A DNA stretch of 64,000 nucleotides from Rickettsiales bacterium (GTDB lineage Bacteria; Pseudomonadota; Alphaproteobacteria; Rickettsiales; UBA8987), in NCBI GenBank assembly GCA_020630095.1, contig JAHDCD010000006.1, positions 86,666 to 150,665 on the forward strand, read 5' to 3'. Each line of letters opens with the position of its first letter. Position 1 is the stretch's first letter. Positions 58,293 through 64,000 of this stretch are shown here, in pieces. A model generated the notes under the pieces. It was not told the origin of the DNA and ran no database searches. It was given only the letters and a program-made list of their open reading frames with translations. The translations under genes were made by a program, and so were the position numbers.

Positions 58293-58390
58293 GTCATTGC
58301 GAGCGACCATAGGGAGCGCGGCAATCCAGAAATCTCTCAATACGTTAAGATCACTGGATCGCCACGTCGCTTACGCTCCTCGCGATGACG
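58293..58390. repeat. CATTGCGAG-family palindromic repeat, copy 5
   Basis: GTCATTGCGAGCGACCATAG at the left and CGTCGCTTACGCTCCTCGCG at the right. It abuts the rnhA start region and lies between rnhA and gatA. Confidence 0.85.
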
Positions 58391-58400
58391 GCGGAGGAAA

Positions 58401-59834
58401 TTAAGAATTTGCCTTTTCTAAAGCGGAGCCGATATTAAATAATTCCTGCTCCTGCCACGCTGGTGCAATTAATTGCAAACCTAACGGCATATTATTTTCA
58501 TCTTTACCAAATGGCACAGATGCCGCCGGTAAACCTGCAAGCGAAGCCGGTACAGTTAAAACATCATTCAAATACATTTTTACTGGATCATCCTCATTCT
58601 CACCAAACTTAAACGCACCAGATGGCGTAGTTGGCGTAAGAATCACATCCACCTTTTCAAAGGCATCATTAAAATCTTGTAATATCTTATTACGCACACG
58701 TTGAGCCTTCAAATAGTAAGCATCATAATACCCGTGCGAAAGCACATAAGTACCAATTAAAATTCTACGCTTAACCTCATCACCAAAACCTTCAGCACGC
58801 GTTAACTCGTACATTTCATCAAGGCTATTAAATGGCTTATCCGTTCTGTAACCAAAACGCACACCATCATAACGCGAAAGATTTGAAGAAGCCTCCGCCG
58901 GTGCAATTACATAATACGTTGGCAACGCATATTTCGTATGCGGTAAAGATATCTCAACAATCTGTGCACCTTGTGCCTTTAATTCTGCCGCGCCCTGCTC
59001 CCAAAATTTCTTAGCAGATTCTGGCATACCCTCAACATCATACTCCTTAGGAATACCAATGCGCTTCCCCTTAATATCTGAATTAATATTAGCAGCCCAA
59101 TTAGGAACTTCCTTTTCAACCGAAGTTGAATCATTCGCATCATAACCCGCAATAGATTCCATTAATATTGCCGAATCTTCAACATTCTTCGCGAACACAC
59201 CTGCTTGGTCTAATGAAGATGCAAACGCAACAGTTCCCCAACGCGAACAACGCCCGTAAGTTGGCTTAATACCAACTGTACCAGTAAATGCCGCTGGTTG
59301 CCTTATAGAACCACCAGTATCCGTACCTAGCGAGCCTAAACATTGATTCGCCGCAACTGCCGCCGCTGAACCACCAGATGACCCACCCGGTACACGAGTT
59401 TTATCTAGCGGGTTCAATACGTTACCATAATATGAAGTAATATTAGCAGAGCCCATAGCAAACTCATCTAGATTAGTTTTACCCGGCATAACAGCACCCG
59501 CATTAAACAGATTTGCTGATATTTTACTTTCGTATTCAGGTACAAAATTTTCTAAAATCTTACTCGCCGCAGTAGTACGAACTCCCTCCGTACAGAATAA
59601 ATCTTTAACCGCTATCGGCACGCCAGTTAGTAACTTTGCATTACCGTTTTTAATAGCTTCATCTGCTTCCGCTGCCTGCTTTAACGCATGCTCTGGTGTT
59701 AGCGTAATAAATGCATTTATTTCACCATTTTCATCAGCACATTTTTTGTTGTAAGCTTCCGCCAACTCAACTGCTGAAAATTCTTTATTATCTAATGCCG
59801 CTCTGGCTTTTTTTATCGTTAATCCTTCTATCAT
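58401..59834 (-). CDS. gatA: Glu-tRNA(Gln)/Asp-tRNA(Asn) amidotransferase subunit A
   Basis: 477 residues. Amidase-signature subunit that releases ammonia for tRNA-dependent Gln/Asn formation. The triad is visible: Lys77 in AVKDLF, Ser152 in GGSSGGS, and Ser176 in [13 protein letters not shown]. The protein is full length and ends in the usual ALEKA region. gatC precedes it on the same strand by 53 bases. gatB is not in the window. Its presence fits bacteria that charge tRNA-Gln through Glu-tRNA, together with gltX. Confidence 0.97.
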   Translation of the reverse strand: MIEGLTIKKARAALDNKEFSAVELAEAYNKKCADENGEINAFITLTPEHALKQAAEADEAIKNGNAKLLTGVPIAVKDLFCTEGVRTTAASKILENFVPEYESKISANLFNAGAVMPGKTNLDEFAMGSANITSYYGNVLNPLDKTRVPGGSSGGSAAAVAANQCLGSLGTDTGGSIRQPAAFTGTVGIKPTYGRCSRWGTVAFASSLDQAGVFAKNVEDSAILMESIAGYDANDSTSVEKEVPNWAANINSDIKGKRIGIPKEYDVEGMPESAKKFWEQGAAELKAQGAQIVEISLPHTKYALPTYYVIAPAEASSNLSRYDGVRFGYRTDKPFNSLDEMYELTRAEGFGDEVKRRILIGTYVLSHGYYDAYYLKAQRVRNKILQDFNDAFEKVDVILTPTTPSGAFKFGENEDDPVKMYLNDVLTVPASLAGLPAASVPFGKDENNMPLGLQLIAPAWQEQELFNIGSALEKANS

Positions 59835-59887
59835 AATTTTTCCTGCTACTCCTCGCTACACATCTGCTACGCCCCCGCTAAACCTCG

Positions 59888-60187
59888 CTAACTTTCATCA
59901 ACCACCTTTGGAACTAAATAGCAACCAAACTTCGCTTCTGGTGCATTAGCTAAAACCTTATCTTGCATATTATCGTATCCAACCTCGTCAGATGCCATAC
60001 GAAGCGTAAAACCACCAACACCTGCAATCGGCTCAACACCTTCAGTATTCACCTCTTGCAATGATTCTATAAAACCAAAAATCCCATTAAGCTGATTCGT
60101 GCTTTGCTCAACATCGCCGTCACCCGCATTTATGCGCGATAATTTATATATCTTTTTTACGTCCTTGTCCGTTAAACTCATAGACAT
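59888..60187 (-). CDS. gatC: Glu-tRNA(Gln) amidotransferase subunit C
   Basis: 99 residues from ATG 60187, with ATG 60181 (MSLTDKDVKKIYKLSRI) as an equally good start. The frame extends upstream, but that part overlaps the divergent antiporter gene and does not look like GatC. LSRINAG is followed by LNGIFGFIESLQEVNTEGVEPIAG near 30-53 and the C-terminal VGYDNMQDKVLANAPE and GCYLVPKVVDES. This is the usual layout of the small scaffold subunit. It precedes gatA. Confidence 0.92.
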   Translation of the reverse strand: MSMSLTDKDVKKIYKLSRINAGDGDVEQSTNQLNGIFGFIESLQEVNTEGVEPIAGVGGFTLRMASDEVGYDNMQDKVLANAPEAKFGCYLVPKVVDES

Positions 60188-60218
60188 GTTAATACGCAAA
60201 CTATATTGAACTATCAAT

Positions 60219-61136
60219 ATGATTCTAAATATAGCGTACATTATTGCAGGTTTAATATTATTACTCGGTGGCGCTGAGGCAATGGTGCGCGGTGCGGTAT
60301 CTATCGCTAACAAATTCCATGTTCCTCAATTTATTATCGGCTTAACAATTATAGCAATTGGTACATCTGCCCCTGAAATTCTAGTTTCCGTACAATCTGC
60401 ACTAGATAATTACCCAGACATTGCCCTTGGTAACGTTATCGGCAGTAACATAGCTAATATAATTTTAGTATGCGGTGTATCGGCACTAATTTTTCCAATA
60501 GCTATCAAGCACGAAAAGGGTTTAAATCTAAACGCAGCCTTGCTTTTAGCATTATCTATAACCACATATCTTTTCATATTAAACGGCAGAGTTTCATGGT
60601 TAGAGGCATGCGTATTCCTAACGCTTTTCGCTATATTCACCGGCTATCTAATTCTAAATAAACATGATTCTGGCGAGGACATAGAAGCAAGCTACTCAAC
60701 CCCAGTAGCAATATTACTAACTATTGGCGGTATCGCATTACTTTCATTCGGTTCAGATATCTTAGTTAAAGGCGCTGTAGAAGTAGCAGCATTAGCCGGC
60801 ATATCCCGCGAAGTTATCGGCTTAACTATCGTTTCATTCGGCTCATCATCACCAGAATTAGCTGCATCTGTAGTTGCTTCATTAAAACGACAAAACGCGC
60901 TTGTTATAGGTAATATTATTGGCTCAAACATTATGAACATTGCTTTAGCGCTTGGTATATCTGGCTTAATATTGCCACTTGCTCCATCCGCTAAAATGGC
61001 CAGCTTAGATATCTACTTCTTCCTAGTCCCAGCAATTTTACTAGGCCTACTAGCATTCACAAAAGCTACCATAAATAAGGCATTTGGCTTGGTATTTATC
61101 GGCACATATATTGTATATCTTTACCTTCAATTTTAA
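60219..61136 (+). CDS. Calcium/sodium antiporter (YrbG-type CaCA)
   Basis: 305 residues with about ten membrane helices in two inverted halves. The alpha-repeat motifs are both visible: IGLTIIAIGTSAPEILVSV with GNVIGSNIANI near 45-80, and IGLTIVSFGSSSPELAASV with GNIIGSNIMNI near 200-240. It fits the bacterial K-independent exchanger family. The stop lies directly before the TTG start of gpsA, so both are probably one transcript. Divergent from gatC by 31 bases. Confidence 0.93.
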   Translation: MILNIAYIIAGLILLLGGAEAMVRGAVSIANKFHVPQFIIGLTIIAIGTSAPEILVSVQSALDNYPDIALGNVIGSNIANIILVCGVSALIFPIAIKHEKGLNLNAALLLALSITTYLFILNGRVSWLEACVFLTLFAIFTGYLILNKHDSGEDIEASYSTPVAILLTIGGIALLSFGSDILVKGAVEVAALAGISREVIGLTIVSFGSSSPELAASVVASLKRQNALVIGNIIGSNIMNIALALGISGLILPLAPSAKMASLDIYFFLVPAILLGLLAFTKATINKAFGLVFIGTYIVYLYLQF

Positions 61137-61958
61137 TTGACTAACCCAACTAAAATAGCCATTCTAGGGCGTGGGAAATGGGGCTCAGCCATAAAAAGCC
61201 TTTATACCAATAGCTCTGCTCATGAAGTAGTTGAACCTGCACAGGCACAATACCTTTTCATCGCAAAAGCATCACAAAATATATTGGACATTTTCGATGA
61301 AGAAATAACAGCACCCAATTTAGTTATCTGCTCAAAAGGGTTCTTCAACGAAGGCTTGATATCTGATTCTATAAAGCGCTACTACGGTGGAAATATTTTA
61401 ATACTTTCAGGCGCAAATTTCGCTGATGAAGTAGCGCAAAACCTCCCCGCAGAAGCTACCCTAGCCGGTACAGGTGAGCACATAGAAAAACTATCTACTA
61501 GCAACTTCCAACTTATAGCTTCGAAATGCATTATCTCCGCACAAATTGGTGGCGCATGCAAAAACATTGTGGCCATAGCTTGCGGTGCAGCAATAGGCGC
61601 TAATTTAGGTGAAAACTTCCGTGCAAAACTTTTCCGCCAAGGCTTAGATAATATCTTAAAATTAAATGAATCTTTCGGCGGTAAAAACGAAAATATAAAC
61701 CAACCAGCAATTATTGGCGACCTATTCCTATCCTGCGCATCAGAGAAGTCGCGTAACATGAAATTCGGCAAATTAATCGCCCAAGGAAATTCCATAGACG
61801 CCACCATAGAACAGCTTGGCAACGTAGAAGGCTATAAAGCCTTAAAAAATGTTCTAAAAATAGCCTCCAATAAAGGCTTACACTTGAATTTATTCGAATC
61901 AGTTGATAAGTTCATAGAAACAAAAAATGTAAATTGCCTAAAAGAGATAAATTCATAA
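61137..61958 (+). CDS. gpsA: Glycerol-3-phosphate dehydrogenase, shortened form
   Basis: 273 residues, against about 330 usually. TTG start directly after the antiporter stop. Rossmann motif ILGRGKWGSAI at 9-19 is kept, but about 45-50 residues usually following it are missing, and SSAHEVVEPAQAQYLFIAKA joins directly to the second half of the NAD-binding domain. ICSKGFF, ILSGANFADEVA, and the catalytic Lys in GGACKNIVAIACGA are present, as is NIGDLFL-like AIIGDLFLSC. It supplies sn-glycerol-3-phosphate for phospholipids. The mrdA TTG lies 25 bases inside its 3' end. Confidence 0.88.
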   Translation: MTNPTKIAILGRGKWGSAIKSLYTNSSAHEVVEPAQAQYLFIAKASQNILDIFDEEITAPNLVICSKGFFNEGLISDSIKRYYGGNILILSGANFADEVAQNLPAEATLAGTGEHIEKLSTSNFQLIASKCIISAQIGGACKNIVAIACGAAIGANLGENFRAKLFRQGLDNILKLNESFGGKNENINQPAIIGDLFLSCASEKSRNMKFGKLIAQGNSIDATIEQLGNVEGYKALKNVLKIASNKGLHLNLFESVDKFIETKNVNCLKEINS

Positions 61959-63769
61959 CAGGATACTCGCGCAGAGCCTTCGTATTAGGCGCTTTTAAAT
62001 TATCTATGTTCGGCGTTCTAGTTGGCCGCGCGTATCAGCTACAAGTAACTGACCACGACAAATACGCATCAAAAGCAAATTCCAACCGCACAAAAACAGT
62101 TCCAATTCTACCCGCCCGCGGTTTCGTATACGACAGGAACGGCGAACCATTAGCCGTTAACGCAAAAAGCTACGAGCTAATATTCAATCCAGAAGATGCC
62201 AATAATCCAATTGAAGAGCTAAAAGCTATCTCAAAAACTATTGATCAAGAAATTGATATTGAGAAAGTTTTAGCCCAAAAACCACGCTCAAAGAAAACAA
62301 AAGAAATAACTGTTACTGAAGGCATGAAATGGGACGAAGTTGCCCGCTTTGAAGTAAACTTCCAAAACCACCCCAACGCACATATTGTTGAATATGATAG
62401 CAGATTTTATATCGGCGGCGAAGGCTTCTCCCACATTTTAGGCTACATTAAAAAACCTTCTCAAATCAAGGATGACGCGCCACAAATCAAGCATCACCCA
62501 TCTTATCGTGAAGGCGCAGGCGGACTAGAAAAACAATTTGAAGAACGTTTATTCGGCCGCGCAGGGCTAAAAAACATTGAGGTAGACTCACGCGGGCGCT
62601 ACAAGCGCGACCTTGACTCAAAACCTTCTTACCGCGGCGACTCAATAAGCCTAACGCTTGATAAAGGCTTACAAGAATTAGCCATGAAGGAACTTTCCAA
62701 CAAAGGTGGTAAAGTAGATGAAGCTGGCGCGGCCGTAGTGCTAGATATCCACACCGGCGAAGTGCTAGCAATGGCATCCGTACCTGAATATGATAACAAC
62801 CTATTTATCGGCGGAATATCCCACGCAAATTACGGCAAATACCGCGAAAATATAGACTCGCCCTTTACCTTCCGCCCAACAATGAGCACGTATCCACCCG
62901 GCTCAACGTTTAAATTAATTACCGCACTTGCCGCAATAGATGCTGGCATAGTAAACAAAAACACAGTTTTTGAATGCACCGGCGAACATGAATTTGGCGA
63001 CCGCGTATTTCATTGCTGGAACGAACAAGGCCATGGCGTATTAGACTTAATTGAAGCGCTAGCACAAAGTTGCAACGTATATTTCTACGAACTTGCCGAA
63101 CGCGTAGGCATCGACAGAATTGAAGCTATGGGCAAAAAATTCGGCCTAGGCACAAAAACCGGCATAGAATTACCAATCGAACGTTCAGGGCAAATGCCCG
63201 GGCGCGATTGGAAACGCAAAACTTTCAAACAATCTTGGTTCCAAGGTGAAACGCTAAACTCCGCAATTGGGCAAGGCTATACGCTAACCACACCACTACA
63301 AATGGCCTTAATGGCAGGTCAAGTTGCCAATGGTGGCTATTTAATTAAGCCAACTATAATAAAAGGTTTCAACCTAGATGACGAATACGGAAACTTCAAA
63401 CCTATCGACCTTGAAGCCCGCGAAAAGCAAAAAATAGATATCTCCCGCACCGCAATTAGAGTAGTACAAGAAGGCATGAACGCCGCGGTTAACAACCCTA
63501 TAGGCACAATGTACCGCCACAGAACGGAAGATTATCAAATGGCCTATGCCGGTAAAACTGGTACCGCGCAAGTAAAGGCCCGCCGTGAAAAGGGTAAAAT
63601 GTATAACGAGCGCGAATTTAAATATCACGCAATGATGGTAGGCTACGCGCCATTCGTTAACCCTAAATATGCAGTATCTGTAGTGGTTGAACATGGCGGA
63701 TTCGGTGCCGCCACCGCCGCCCCTATTGCCAAAAAATTACTTGAATACGCACAGACTAACTTGGGTTAG
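61934..63769 (+). CDS. mrdA: Penicillin-binding protein 2 (elongation transpeptidase)
   Basis: 611 residues. Class B PBP of the rod-elongation complex. A cytoplasmic tail with YSRRAFVLGAF leads into the membrane helix (about 17-32). The dimerisation domain has ARGFVYDRNGEPLAVN near 61-76. The transpeptidase triad is Ser324-x-x-Lys327 in STYPPGSTFKLI, SCN at 379-381, and KTGTAQ near 547. The TTG start at 61934 is inside the gpsA 3' end; no better start is in frame. rodA, its usual partner, may follow beyond the window. Confidence 0.95.
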   Translation: MPKRDKFITGYSRRAFVLGAFKLSMFGVLVGRAYQLQVTDHDKYASKANSNRTKTVPILPARGFVYDRNGEPLAVNAKSYELIFNPEDANNPIEELKAISKTIDQEIDIEKVLAQKPRSKKTKEITVTEGMKWDEVARFEVNFQNHPNAHIVEYDSRFYIGGEGFSHILGYIKKPSQIKDDAPQIKHHPSYREGAGGLEKQFEERLFGRAGLKNIEVDSRGRYKRDLDSKPSYRGDSISLTLDKGLQELAMKELSNKGGKVDEAGAAVVLDIHTGEVLAMASVPEYDNNLFIGGISHANYGKYRENIDSPFTFRPTMSTYPPGSTFKLITALAAIDAGIVNKNTVFECTGEHEFGDRVFHCWNEQGHGVLDLIEALAQSCNVYFYELAERVGIDRIEAMGKKFGLGTKTGIELPIERSGQMPGRDWKRKTFKQSWFQGETLNSAIGQGYTLTTPLQMALMAGQVANGGYLIKPTIIKGFNLDDEYGNFKPIDLEAREKQKIDISRTAIRVVQEGMNAAVNNPIGTMYRHRTEDYQMAYAGKTGTAQVKARREKGKMYNEREFKYHAMMVGYAPFVNPKYAVSVVVEHGGFGAATAAPIAKKLLEYAQTNLG

Positions 63770-63781
63770 TTACCCTCAATC

Positions 63782-63809
63782 ATTCTAACATTCTTAAGAA
63801 TGTTAGAAT
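63782..63809. repeat. 28-bp perfect palindrome, same core as 51841-51874
   Basis: ATTCTAACATTCTT and its exact reverse complement, 12 bases after the mrdA stop. It could end the gpsA-mrdA transcript, though no T run follows. Confidence 0.8.
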
Positions 63810-63822
63810 ATAGTAGATTCTA

Positions 63823-63958
63823 TAGTAAATTCTAATTTACAGCGTACTAAAGCTGAAAATTAAATTTGCTATCAACAAAAGTTTTAGCTTTTGTTGCACC
63901 GCGTAGCGAGTGTATCTAAATTGCATCGTGAATACGATGTAATTTAGAAAAGACTATA
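63823..63958. repeat. Two-hairpin intergenic element, copy 2
   Basis: TAGTAAATTCTAATTTAC, then an insert of about 30 bases, then CAACAAAAGTTTTAGCTTTT, GCGTAGCGAGTGTATCTAAA and GATGTAATTTAG. The order is the same as in the copy at 34481-34588. It follows the palindrome at 63782 as copy 1 follows the 34436 palindrome. The remaining 40 bases to the window end show nothing more. Confidence 0.75.
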
Positions 63959-64000
63959 ATTCATGTAATAAATTGAATTTACTATCAAAATTAGCTTAAG

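Noticed and set aside
20261..58390. CRISPR-like interpretation of the recurring repeats
   Set aside because: The copies are thousands of bases apart, palindromic as whole units and without regular spacers or cas genes.

Overview
The window looks like a chromosomal segment of an AT-rich alphaproteobacterium. The evidence is a DUF2610 protein of a kind known from Rickettsiales, an alphaproteobacterial-style TolR, an RpoD of alphaproteobacterial length, and many dispersed short palindromic repeats like those of Rickettsiales-related genomes. Arginine synthesis (argH, argJ), queuosine synthesis (queH) and central carbon genes (tkt, gap, sucB) are present, so this is not an extremely reduced obligate endosymbiont. 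The exact order cannot be fixed from the sequence alone. No rRNA, tRNA, CRISPR array, transposase or phage gene was recognised.

Layout. Positions 1-7600 hold an accessory block with no standard housekeeping gene: a partial rightward gene cut by the left edge, then four leftward genes. Two of these (3985-7557) are large, divergent PfkB/adenosine-kinase-like proteins, and three share a motif of the form HPELWEG. From 7670 to 12928 come a DUF2610 gene, a GapB-like gap, a lipoprotein, tkt and an unknown gene. From 12950 to 18210 come a truncated LamG/DUF11 surface protein, a divergent PapD-like chaperone, secG, pyrG and an orphan tolR. From 18383 to 26837 come a small membrane protein, sucB, a possible glutamine-synthetase-fold protein, two tandem tiny secreted proteins, a porin-like protein, rpmE, pepP, an ArsR regulator divergent from an unlisted 53-residue membrane protein, two overlapping unknown genes and rimM.

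From 26924 to 38943 everything reads rightward: rpoD, a protein of about 1217 residues with no recognised domain, ruvA, ruvB, a 2Fe-2S ferredoxin, two tandem membrane-anchored paralogues and argH. A leftward operon (41649 to 39135) carries a gamma-carbonic-anhydrase-like protein, a DUF218 protein, prmC and an acyltransferase. A rightward RND (MMPL) / lipoprotein-sorting / beta-barrel cassette follows (41833-46339), then lepA, queH-argJ, an adenosine kinase, grpE, and the overlapping leftward run lipoprotein-gltX-dnaG. After aroQ there is a likely structured RNA with its own terminator. The end holds nuoF, rnhA, gatC-gatA, a Ca/Na antiporter, a shortened gpsA and mrdA (PBP2).

The strongest unusual signals are four: the tandem PfkB-like paralogues; the way dispersed repeats supply translation signals or coding sequence (the ruvB start codon, possibly the rnhA start, the adenosine-kinase ribosome-binding site, and part of an outer-membrane protein's signal peptide); the candidate structured RNA at 55487-55606; and the ArsR/53-residue-protein divergent promoter with a 20-bp perfect palindrome.
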